DNA of 64,000 nucleotides, from positions 1 to 64,000 of the forward strand of contig JAKZHN010000035.1 of the NCBI GenBank assembly GCA_037179335.1. The letters run 5' to 3'. Both the position numbers and the translations under genes were made by a program. The notes under the pieces are model-generated. The model did not search any database. It saw only the letters and a list, made by a program, of their open reading frames with translations, and had not been told where the DNA came from. This stretch comes from Cyclaneusma minus. Taxonomy: Eukaryota > Ascomycota > Leotiomycetes > Marthamycetales > Marthamycetaceae. Shown here piece after piece: positions 1 to 9,693 of this stretch; the first letter of the stretch is position 1; each line of letters starts with the position of its first letter.

Positions 1-126
1 CTAACCCTAACCCTAACCCTAACCCTAACCCTAACCCTAACCCTAACCCTAACCCTAACCCTAACCCTAACCCTAACCCTAACCCTAACCCTAACCCTAA
101 CCCTAACCCTAACCCTAACCCTAACC
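1..126 (+). repeat. Telomere, 21 CTAACC repeats
   Basis: Twenty-one perfect tandem CTAACC hexamers begin at base 1 and end where the array runs into 'ccccttttt'. This is the C-rich strand of the TTAGGG telomere used by most filamentous fungi, so the window starts at a physical chromosome end, with the terminus to the left. No degenerate telomere units are seen further in. Confidence 0.98.
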
Positions 127-1520
127 CCTTTTTGATTTTATATATTTTTTTTCTTTTTATATGTTTTTTATTTATTTTAGTTTTGTTTACTTTTTTTTGG
201 TTTGGTTTTTTTTTTTTTCACGCATTTTACCCCTAGTTTCTAATGCGCTGGTTAGTTTTGCGATTAGGGCTTTGGATAGCGAATTTGGTATTTGCTGGCC
301 AGAAAGGTAGGGCGGTGACCGAATTAGGCCAGCGCTAAGCCTAATTCGGCTAGCGAATTATTAATAAAAAGCTTGCTAAAATATATTTTTTATTTTTATT
401 GGATTTTTTTTAGCCTAGGCTATTAGCCTTAAATATAAATTAATTAGGATTAATAATATTATTTTATTTATTTACAATAGCAATATAGGCAATATTTTTT
501 TATAAATGGTTTTTAAATATTTTTTGTAATAATTTTAATAGCTAAACGTTTTATTAATTAAATAATAATAGAAAATTATAATATATTATATATTTTTAAT
601 ATAATGCAATATAAAAATATTATAAATTATAAGGTATAATATATGGAATTTATATTTTAAATATTAAAATAATTGATTAATAAAATTGGTATATAATTTA
701 TTTAAATTTAAAAAAGCGAGTATTTTTTAATCCGCTAATTTAAAAAATAAGCTTATAACAAATATTTATAATTTGCTAATAGGGTATAATAATGCTTTAT
801 TATAATATAGTTTAAATTATATTTATAATTAATAAATTAAAAATTGGCTACCAGCAATATAAAATATACTAAAAAAAGCGGGCTAAAAATAATTTGGTAA
901 AAAGCATTAATTAATTTTATTTTTAATAATAAATAGCCTTTATATTCGGGCGGAAATTTTAAAAAATTTGCATAATTTAAAAATATTTATAATAATAATG
1001 CCTAATTATTAATAATGCTTTAATTTATTTTCCAATTAAAATGCAAACATTTATTTTATTATTTTCAAAAAATAATTAAACATTTGGCTATTTAAAAACG
1101 TTTAATTGGCCTAGCTATTAAAGACTTAAGCTAAAACATATTAAATATATTAAAGGCTGGAAAAAAATTGGTTAATATTTAAAATGTATAGATTTTATAT
1201 TTAATAATTATTAAATAAATTTATATATTAATTTTTAAAGCCAAAATAAAAGTCTTTGCTTTTTCGTTTTTAAATTTATTAATAATCGCATTTTTGGCTT
1301 TATTATTATATAATAAAGCAAGAAAAAACTGGATAATAAAAAAAATATAGGCTATGCTTATATCCCGGAATTGCAAGCAATGTTAATAAAGTTTTATATA
1401 TTTAATGCGGCTAATATGGATTTTTAATATTGTGATAATTTTGGTTGCAAAAAAGATTAAGGGCGACAAGCTTTTTTTATAAGCACTGGTATTAGGCTAG
1501 CGCCAAATTGGTTATGCGCC
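127..1520. other. AT-rich subtelomeric block, RIP-like, gene-free
   Basis: This stretch is overwhelmingly A and T, rich in TpA and ApT steps, with no open frame of 60 codons on either strand. GC content rises abruptly at about 1510-1530. That pattern is what repeat-induced point mutation (RIP, C to T preferentially at CpA) leaves in Pezizomycotina. The original element can no longer be read; a subtelomeric repeat such as a telomere-linked helicase gene or a retroelement is possible, but I see no motif that decides it. Confidence 0.8.
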
Positions 1521-1635
1521 GGTTATATGGACTTATTGCATTTTAGGGCCGTTATAGCAAATGGTGTTAATCCCGGGGTGAAAATAAGCCTTAAAATTAT
1601 CGAAAACCCGAGTATGTGTTTTATTAAGACAATAA

Positions 1636-1986
1636 GGCCTCATCGGCAAAATTCGCGAATGGTCGTCCACGTATCTGGCAGCGAAACCCCTCGCCAACCC
1701 CGCCTACATACCCAAGGCAACATTTCTGGCGCAGACGTTGCACTTGATCGGTGCTGGACTGACTGAGCAGACCGTTCTGCAGCACTACGCCTCCGTGCAC
1801 GGAGATACAACTGCTCCCCGTTCGCGCGAGCGCCCAGATGCCAACCCGCAGGCACCGAGCGCACCTTCTTCGCGCAAAAGGGCCAGACCAGATCAGGCCG
1901 ATGAGCGCCGGGGCGACGATGACATATTCGACATCCCGTCTTCCCCCCCACCCCGCGCGCCGCCCAGGCGCCCCAATTGCCCGTAA
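1636..1986 (+). pseudogene. 3' tail of an unidentified ORF emerging from the AT-rich block
   Basis: A 116-codon frame runs from the stop at 1633-1635 to a stop at 1986. It reads as protein: an amphipathic first half (motifs 'KIREWSS', 'IPKATFLAQTLHLIG', 'TVLQHYASVHG'), then a low-complexity Pro/Arg-rich tail with a basic 'RKRARPDQ' patch and an acidic 'DDDIFDIPSS' end. It has no credible start and its upstream sequence lies in the RIP-like block. I infer that it is the unmutated C-terminal end of a subtelomeric repeat gene. I do not recognise the family. It may equally be a chance frame in a GC-rich patch. Confidence 0.4.
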
Positions 1987-3135
1987 CCTCCGTCCCCACG
2001 ACGCTCCCCGTCCAAATTATCGCATCGAAGAGCCATGAGTTTGCTGTTCTTCTTCCATGCATGTACTTTCACTTTTGGGGCTTGTAATGTCTAGTTAGTG
2101 TATTGTGGTTGTGATTCCGATGTGGCCGATTCGATGGACTTGTAATTGAGAAGAACTCCTTTGTTTGTACTTAGATTTTGAAGCCAGGAATCATCTCGGG
2201 GACCAGGGCAAAGGTATGAATATAGAAAATGGATCGGGGATTTGGCCTAATTTCATGTACTACTTGGAGAAACGCTGCAAGCTCTGTCGTTGTCTAATTC
2301 CTCGTAACGCAACAGCATACCGGTGTTATGTCTTCCGGGTTGAGGTCCTTCGGGTCAGCCAGCGCGTACTCTGCATCCTAACCAAAAGGATCGGGAATTA
2401 ATCTCAAGCTTCGTGACGCGGTCAATGAAGCGGCGAAGCCATGTCGGAAATCGGGTGCCTGCACAACCACTGGAAATCTCGGACCTCATTTTGAAGATTC
2501 CTCGCCGGAAATCGGGTCCCAGAGTCCAAAATGGGAAACCCTCACCAGACCTAAGGCTCCGACGCAAAATTCGTGTTCCCATGCCTCTCGGCAGCGGATC
2601 TTAACGAACCACGAACGATTTCCTTCTGACATATCCGGATGACTGTTTTCATCGGTTTTTGTAACATTTCGACATGAAGAGGGAAGCGCCTCCGGGTATC
2701 ACCTCCGGGACTTCAACTTGATGTCCCGTCAGACAACCCGCAAATCACTCGCAAGACACAGGAGATCTCAAAGCTCTAGCCTTGCTCGACTCTCTAACCA
2801 CCCCTTTCCTGTCACATATCAACAAAACCTCAGAATGCAACTTGGGTTTCGAACTTGCATAAATTCGTGAAATCCACCGAGTCCCGAGAAAAAGAAATGT
2901 ATCTCCCCCCGCCGCGCTGCCATGCAAATGCAGAAAACCTAGTCTGAGGTACCCGCCGACGCCGGAGTCGTAAACCACTTTTCATTACCAAAGCCGTCTC
3001 AGGTGGTTGAAGGCGTTGATCACATCCCAGTCCATCGTATCCAAATCCATCGCACTCCAATCATTCGTCACACAGTCCATCTCCAACTTACTCCCCCAAC
3101 TGACGCGCTCTCACAAACACTCACACCCTCACACC
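1987..3135. other. Intergenic, no supported gene
   Basis: Base composition is normal and there are several short frames of 60-80 codons on both strands. None shows a recognisable motif, codon pattern or splice structure. The right end is the 3' flank of SER1. Confidence 0.6.
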
Positions 3136-4807
3136 TCAAACAACACTATCCTCAGCCTCAGCAAACAAATGCAGGTAGGCAGCCAATTTATCCGCACCCT
3201 CAATGCTGATAGAATTGTAGTTGCTGGCTCGAATTCCGCCTACACTACGATGACCTTTCAAACCCTGAAGGCCACGCTTCAGCGCACCAGCGAGGAAAGC
3301 ACGTTCAGCACGCTCGAGATCGCCACCTTTGATCACGCGGAAGCAGACATTCATGCGGGAGCGGGATGAAGGATCGGGAACGACCTGTTTGGATGTTAGC
3401 AAGGAATTGATACCTGATATCCGAAATTTCTCATAGCAAGTGTTTGTAATTGGTGTTGGATTTCGGGGGGGCAAGCCCCCTGAACCCCCCGGACGCTGCG
3501 CTGGCTTGCGCAGATGAAGAGGAAAGAATGAACATATGGGCGTAAGGTTGGAAGAATGAGGAATGGGCAATGGGAAACAGTGAATGGGAATTGGAATCGG
3601 GAATGGGCACAGGGAATCGGGAATCGGGAATCGGGAATGGTGAAAGAGAAACGAGGGACGAGTAAAGAGGACCGAGAAACGAGAAACAAGAAACGAGGAA
3701 AGAGGAAAGAGGACCGAGAAAAGAGAAAAGAGGAACGGGAAATGAGAAATGAGAAAACTGGAAAGAGTCGGGAGAAAACAGGACAGATTTCCGTACCTTG
3801 TAAACATTAGCATACGAATCCAGTGGTGCGTAAATGATGGCAGCCTTGGTATCCGCCTCTTTCTGTTGCCCCTCGATACCTTCGGGGAACCTCTGCCTCA
3901 GATTCTTCAGCACCTGTCCAGCGATATACACGTCAAAGATCGACAGCGTGTTGTACAAGCTGTTGTTCTTCGCAATTGTTCCATAGTCGAAAACCACGGG
4001 CTGAACAGGCAGTCCCAATTTTCGAAGCAGTGAAGCATCAGGCTGAGGGCTCTGCGGCGGTAGCAAGCTCTTCTTGATAATGACAACAGTAATGCCCGTC
4101 GTTCCTAGGTTCTTCTGTGCGCCGAAGAAAATCACCGAAAACTTCTCAACTGGTATACGGCGTGAGAGAATGTTGGAGGACATGTCTGCTACAACAATCT
4201 TGTCCTCGCCTTCCAACACTTTCGGAAATGCAGGGAATTCGACACCATCCACTGTCTCATTGTCGCAGTAATAGACCATGGCCGCATTCTTTGACAGTTT
4301 CCAGTCTTTCTCATCTGGAACCTTGCCAAACTTCCCATTATTGGCTTCTCGAGCGTCGACAGCTACATTGACGTACTCGGGGCCAATCAGACGTGCTGCT
4401 TCTTGGGATGCTTTCAACGACCAGGAACCAGTGACAAGATAGTCGACTTTCAGCTCATCCTCCACAATCTTCCTCATCTCATCTAGGCTGCGTTCTTTCC
4501 CATCTGCAGTCCGCCTTCGCTCGACCCATCCTGCTACAAGGTTGGATACAGTTGCGCTGAACTGGCCGCTTCCACCTCCTTGCATAAACAAGATCTCATA
4601 GTCATCTGGTATGTTGAGGAAAGCCTTCAGATCTGCCTTCGTCTCATTCAACACATTTGTGGCTAGGTCAGAACGGTGCGAGTGTTCTGCCAGTCCCAAG
4701 CCCGTGTTGTTGTAATCAACGAGAGCCTCGGCGGCTGTCTCGAGGACCGAGGTAGGCAAACCGGCGGGGCCGGCGCCGAAGTAGGTGATATCCTCGCGGG
4801 AAGGCAT
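3136..4807 (-). CDS. SER1: Phosphoserine aminotransferase (2 exons)
   Basis: This PLP enzyme transfers an amino group from glutamate to 3-phosphohydroxypyruvate, the second step of serine synthesis in the cytosol. Exon 1 is 4807-3797 and exon 2 is 3384-3136; the total is 419 aa, a normal length. The N-terminal 'ITYFGAGPAGLP' and 'QGGGSGQF' loops and the Schiff-base lysine in 'FFGAQKNLGTTG' are present. Exon 2 supplies 'SSRSRMNVCFR' and 'RASNYNSIS', which end the family fold. The start is set at the Met before 'PSRED', which aligns with family N-termini; an in-frame Met at 5002 would add 65 residues and may be 5' UTR. The 412-bp intron (3385-3796, donor GTACGG, acceptor AACAG) is unusually long and full of tandem repeats. 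It is transcribed divergently from the SDR gene at 5600. Confidence 0.95.
3464..3781. repeat. Tandem repeats and GC palindrome inside the SER1 intron
   Basis: The intron contains a GC-rich inverted repeat near 3464-3485 (GGGGGGCAAGCCCCC core). From about 3555 to 3780 runs a minisatellite-like tract of GGGAATC/GGGAATG, CGAGAAA and GGAAAGA units. In the sense direction of SER1 the tract is almost pure pyrimidine. The unit spacing is irregular, so it has decayed or evolves by slippage. Confidence 0.85.
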
Positions 4808-5599
4808 GAATCGTTTGGGTCGTTCGAAGCGATTGAGACGATAGCAAGTGCCGCTGGTGTAGGAGGTGTACGAGTACGGAGACTTGACGGAGTATTGGGT
4901 AGAGGAAGAGGCGTCGGTCTTGGTGGTGGTCCGCTTGAGGGGATTAGGGAGGTCTGAGAGGTCTTTTAGTGATTGTGAGAAGCAGGAGATCAGTTTGAGC
5001 ATTGTATGACTGGAAGAGAGGGCAATGACTGGAATAGCACAGGCAATGACTCGAGTATGACATTGAAGCTGGGCAGCGACAGAACAGAAGCAACTGTTGA
5101 TGGCAGGACGACTTACCCAAGAGGCGGTGTTCAATGCTTGAGCAAGGTTTCTGCTAATCCGCCTTAAGGTTTGAAATGTCCGAACGTTGTAAGCAGAGCG
5201 AGCACGGGTGAGTCAGTTGTCAATTTGCGATGAAGCTTGACGGAGCAGCGCTGAAATTATTTTGGACGAAACTTGGACGAAACCAGCATCGGCGCCGATG
5301 GCCTCAACACACGTGCCTGCGATCGCTTTCTCCCCGCTGGGCTGCTTCCCCAGAGGCAGATCTCCAGGGATTCGGTGCCGATTTCGCTGCGATTGACACA
5401 CGATGCTGGCGGGGCGGGCTTCAGCCTTGTGTGCCGCCCTAACCGCTTCGGGCAGTGAAAGCTATGACAGTGCACCTCGACCTCCAAGTTTCAACACCAC
5501 AAATCCTGCCATCGCCTCATGGCATCATTCGCTCCATATAAATCTCACCTCAGCAGTACCTTCCAATGTTGACCTGGCGCCCAGCAAGGCCCATCCGCC
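4808..5599. promoter_or_regulatory. Divergent promoter region, SER1 / SDR-like gene
   Basis: A 792-bp spacer lies between two divergent start codons. It includes 195 bp that stay open in frame with SER1 up to a Met at 5002. I see no strong TATA box; short frames here have no motif support. Confidence 0.5.
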
Positions 5600-6952
5600 A
5601 TGACCGAACGACAGCAATCGCAAAGTGAACGCAAGCAGTCCGTCTCGGAGCGAAGACCCTCAAATGCTGGCCCAGCAGACCGCAGAGCCTCTGTATCCTA
5701 CCACGTCCCTCCCGCCGGCTTCCCAACCCACAATTCGCCTCGAGTTTGGTTCATCACCTCTGCCCTGTCGCCAATTGGCATCCGCCTGATCAGGCTCTTG
5801 CTCGCTCATGGTGACTATGTGGCAGCCGGTCTGCCACCCAAGGAACTGGAAGACGAAGAACGAAGTGCCGAATACCGCGATCTTATAAACGAAGTCAAGA
5901 GCTCCCGGAAAGACCGCGAAGGATGGAAGGACAGGATACGCGGGATCAAATGCGATGGGCGCGTCATGGGGAATGCGCAAGCCGCAGTGGCCGAAGCAGT
6001 GGAACTTTGGGGACGGATAGACATCCTCCTCTGCAACGCCTCGCACGCCGTCGTCGGCACAGTCGAAGAGCTCTGTGCAAGTCCACAGACCGAATCGCTC
6101 ATCCGCGACCAATTCAACCACCTATACTTTGCCCCTCTGAATTTCATCAAAGCCACACTTCCCCTGCTTCGTGCAAAACACAACGGCCACCTCATGATCC
6201 TCACTGGAGTGACAGGCCACATCGGTACACCCGGTATGCCCATGTATTGCGCCGCAACTTGGGCACTAGAAGGCTTCTGCGACTGCCTAGCCTACGAAAT
6301 CGCCCCCTTCAATATCAAAATGACTATCGTGCAGCCAAACAAGGAAATCCAGCTCCTGACGAATAACATTGTGTTTGCGCCGCCACTTCCCCAGTACGAC
6401 AGCAGTAACAATCCTGCACCCATGTTACGAGATATCCTGAGCGACGTGGTGAACCTCGAACCTTCCATGCGCTCTAGCAATCAAACCTCTGCAGAAAATA
6501 GAAACAAGACCCCTTCAAACCGATCCGCTGCATCTCCAAATTCGTCTTCGTATGAAGAGCACGAAGGACCCAAAGTTCTGGAGCGCTATCCACGCCTAAG
6601 ACCCGAGGCTAAAGACCAGCTTGTGCTCGAAACAGTCCACGCCATCACTGCAATAGGGGGACATGAGAACCCGCCTGCCCGCCATATAGTCGGCTTCGAA
6701 GGCATTGCATCTGTGAAAGAGAAGTTGAAAACTGTGAGTGAAGAGTTGGAAGATTTTGTTGAGGTGAGCCTCGCGGTGGATATTTTGAAGACAGATGTTG
6801 GACCGCCAGTAAATACGTCAGGAATGGAGTTTGGTGAGGAGAGGAACGGATCTATGAGTGGTAGTGGTGCCGGAGTAGGAATGGGCCAGGGAGATGGGCT
6901 GAGTGGAGCGCAGATGGGGATGAATATACCTGCGGGCTTCGATGGATTTTGA
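5600..6952 (+). CDS. SDR-fold protein with degenerate active site
   Basis: A single exon of 450 aa. Residues about 48-260 align with classical short-chain dehydrogenases: a Rossmann start 'VWFITSALSPIG', an 'LLCNAS' version of the NAG motif, and 'MPMYCAATWALEGF' at the active site. In active relatives the last reads Y-x-A-S-K; here Tyr216 is kept but Lys is Thr220, the catalytic Ser is Gly and TGxxxGxG is degenerate. The N-terminus (about 45 aa) is Ser/Arg/Gln-rich. The C-terminal third has a Ser/Asn-rich linker, a helical region and a Gly/Met-rich tail, so the protein is much longer than the usual 250-300 aa. Enzyme activity is doubtful; a regulatory or scaffold role is inference. The start is the first ATG after a CA-rich leader. 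Confidence 0.8.
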   Translation: MTERQQSQSERKQSVSERRPSNAGPADRRASVSYHVPPAGFPTHNSPRVWFITSALSPIGIRLIRLLLAHGDYVAAGLPPKELEDEERSAEYRDLINEVKSSRKDREGWKDRIRGIKCDGRVMGNAQAAVAEAVELWGRIDILLCNASHAVVGTVEELCASPQTESLIRDQFNHLYFAPLNFIKATLPLLRAKHNGHLMILTGVTGHIGTPGMPMYCAATWALEGFCDCLAYEIAPFNIKMTIVQPNKEIQLLTNNIVFAPPLPQYDSSNNPAPMLRDILSDVVNLEPSMRSSNQTSAENRNKTPSNRSAASPNSSSYEEHEGPKVLERYPRLRPEAKDQLVLETVHAITAIGGHENPPARHIVGFEGIASVKEKLKTVSEELEDFVEVSLAVDILKTDVGPPVNTSGMEFGEERNGSMSGSGAGVGMGQGDGLSGAQMGMNIPAGFDGF

Positions 6953-7734
6953 GGAAGACGGTAAGAGGCATAGGCTTTGTTGACCTCATCTTCAGTGGGT
7001 ATATGGGATTGCACAATTTACTCGGATATATGGCCCCCAAATGACACAGCGGCCATTAGCTGCATCAGCATGTGCGGTATGATAGGTAAGCAGTAACACA
7101 GTACATATGTACAGTTAGGTAAAAAGTCTGGGCCCCTCCCCCTCATGGGACACTTGTCTGGAAATATTCACGTCTCTCAATGATCAGGAGAAGATGGACA
7201 GGATGCTGGCGTGCAGTCAAGCATTCGGCTCATGGTTTCATACCATGTTCCCAGGACAAAGTCACTAGTCTTAGGGAAATCAATGAAGAACTTTCCTGCT
7301 GAACTGACTTTCTGGCTTTCGCGTGACCAACCTCCATCTTGAACGAGCTTCTACGAAAGCTAGCAGCAGCCACCATTTTCATCCTGATCACCAGACTTTT
7401 TTAGACTACGGCCTATGAGTCTGAAACAACTGGCTGTACCAACCGTGGCGTCTCGGCCTTCTGAAATCCCGAACCTGGGAAATGGGACCGGCTTTTCCTC
7501 AGATCGTTGTGACCCGTTTGCGAGGTGAAAGGAGAGGCTGCGGCGTTGCATGTAGAAAGCGAGGCAAATGAATTGGAACTTGCTTCCGTTCGGGGATCGG
7601 GGTCGAGAAGAAGACCTTTCATGCTCGATGTTCACATGAAGTTGGAAATGATTCTGATAGAGTGCGCGGGTCCTTGGTGAGTTGTTGGGTCATTACTACC
7701 TCGAATCGTGAGCCTGCCTTGGCACCCGATTCCT
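6953..7734. other. Intergenic, no supported gene
   Basis: A convergent 3' region between the SDR-like gene and the F-box-like gene. Only short frames without motifs are present; I see no RNA gene. Confidence 0.6.
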
Positions 7735-8893
7735 TTAAAGAAGACAGGGTGTTGAGGGCCCGGTGTTCAGCTTCATGAAGTCGTAGGCAGACTCCTGGCA
7801 CCTGGGCGGACCAAACTCCTCACAATGGCTTCCCCACCAACGCATATGTGCTGGAGACCCCATGGCTCTTCCATGAGGAAAGCCATATCGAATCTCTGCT
7901 TTAGCATGGTCTCCGTTCCGTGTAAGCGAACTGGGTCCCAGCAACTGTCGTTGGAGATATGGGTACTTGGGTTCCCCGGGCACTTCGAAGTGTACGAGCC
8001 GTCCACCCGCACCGCTTCCGCGGAGATCGTCCAGATGATAGGATTTCACTGAGCTGTCTGGGTCGGTTAGTAGTCTGAACGTTGAATCCCACGTTCCTGA
8101 AAGCAGGGTAAAATTTTCCAGTGCGACTTTTGTCGGATTTACCGTCTTGAGAAACTGGAGTAAATCGCATTCGGGTGCAAAAATTCCACGTAAGATACAC
8201 TCCTCATAGTGTAGGGGACTTGCTGTGTTGTGGGCATGATGAGGCGTAGAGACTTGCGGGGTGCATGGTCTGTTTGATCGTTTGTTCCCGACATTATACC
8301 AATGCAATTCGAGGTTTTTTCAGGGCTGGCATGAGATAAGACACACTCATGAACTCCTGAAGAATGTTCCTACGGGACGTGGTGACAGTTTTTTCGGGTT
8401 CATCGGTTTTAGGGTCTTCTCTTTCATATTCACATGGTTCAGACAAGCTCACCGTCAACTTCTTGAGTGAGATGAAGACATGCTTCGAGGCTGAACTGCA
8501 AATTAATGCGAAGAAGGCAACGTGTACCAAATTACATCCTCGAACACTGCCAAATATATTAAAATGCTTTACGGGCAGCTGGGAGTCTCTGATGGCCACC
8601 GAAGTGACATTGAAAGCTTGTAATGCTGCATCCAATACAGGTCTTAGGCTCTTTCGAGGTATCTTGGAGGGCCTGAATTCGGAGTCACTTGATTCGGAGT
8701 CACTCGATTCTGTATCACTCGATTCGGAGTCGCTGGCCTCACATTTCTTATCCTTGCTGGGCTCTAGAACTTCGTTCTTGCGTGGCCAAACGCGGAGGTA
8801 TAAAGATAAAAGTCCACCAGTCGGAGAGAACAGATGTCGTCGAATCCGCTCCATCAACTCGACGTGCAGTGTTTCGAAGTGTGAGTATTCCAT
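7735..8893 (-). CDS. F-box-family-like protein (fragmentary or multi-exon)
   Basis: Two minus-strand coding stretches in different frames belong together. The first (8893 to about 8347) carries 'IRDSQLPVKHFNIFGS', 'VFISLKKLTVSLS' and a Ser/Asp/Glu repeat (SDSESSD). The second (about 8222-7735) carries 'LLSGTWDSTFRLL', 'SYHLDDLRGSG' and an 'HMRWWGSHCEEFGPP' end. This layout is typical of the large F-box-like families of Dothideomycetes, whose N-terminal F-box recruits SCF ubiquitin ligase. A donor GTGTGT at 8346 and an acceptor CACAG at 8223 would join the frames, but this is not certain. A clear F-box is missing; an upstream exon may exist beyond an acceptor-like CCCACAG near 8940. It could be a decayed family member. 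Confidence 0.5.
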
Positions 8894-9693
8894 CGTGAGG
8901 TCTTGTGGGGTCTCGAGTGGGTATGCAGTGACGACTTGTCTGTGGGAGGGAGGAGAATGAGATCTTGGTTAAGATCGAGGCGACAAACCCAAGGAATTAT
9001 CGGTATGCGGTTGGTTTGCTCTTGAAGAATTGTCAGCCACCCAAATAGGAAAGTTTACATGTCATCCATGCGGGGTGCAGCGTGCTTAACTCCACTTAAC
9101 TCCTGGGCTATTCTACTATATAAGGCGTCATGAAGTGCGGATATTTTTTGGATTTTCATAGGCGTGAGCCTGTTCAGAGACAACTTTGCCCTGTCTGCAG
9201 GGACTCATGGAGTGTAAGTTTGGGCTGTCTATAACCGATACGAAAACGCAGCAAGTCCAGGCTGCCATGGTTCTGTTCCGCGACCGCAACCTGCTCCCGA
9301 GTGTTCTTCCCCAGTGGGTAAAGAACAAAGGACGAGGAAGAGGACGAAACGAAGATCCGAAGTTGAGGTACTCGTGTCATACGAGCTACAGAGAAAGTAG
9401 TGAGACACTCTCCCACATGTCATCCAAACAAAAGATCGCACTACTTTCTTCCTCCCATTCCAGACCCCGATATTCGTATTCGTACCTTACTGCCTCTCTC
9501 AAGCCGGCTTTGTGGCGGGCTTCAATACTGCCGTTCACGTATTCGGTCGGGAATTCTATTGACTTGGCCCAATCGTGACGTCGTCGAGCCACTAGACCAA
9601 GCTCATTCTCAACCACATTCCTGTCGAATTCCACCCGTATAAGTGGAAAACCCTCCGTCATGTCTGTCTCTAGCACCTCACGCACATCTCGCA
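8894..9693. promoter_or_regulatory. Spacer with TATA-like site upstream of the oxidoreductase
   Basis: An 800-bp spacer. A TATA-like ctatataagg lies at 9115-9124, rather far (about 570 bp) from the ATG at 9694, so its link to that gene is uncertain. It may also hold 5' exons of the F-box-like gene. Other short frames carry no motif. Confidence 0.4.

Noticed and set aside
3396..3689. Phe/Ser/Pro-rich frames in the SER1 intron
   Set aside because: They are translations of the pyrimidine repeat; splice sites and exon 2 conservation show the region is intronic.
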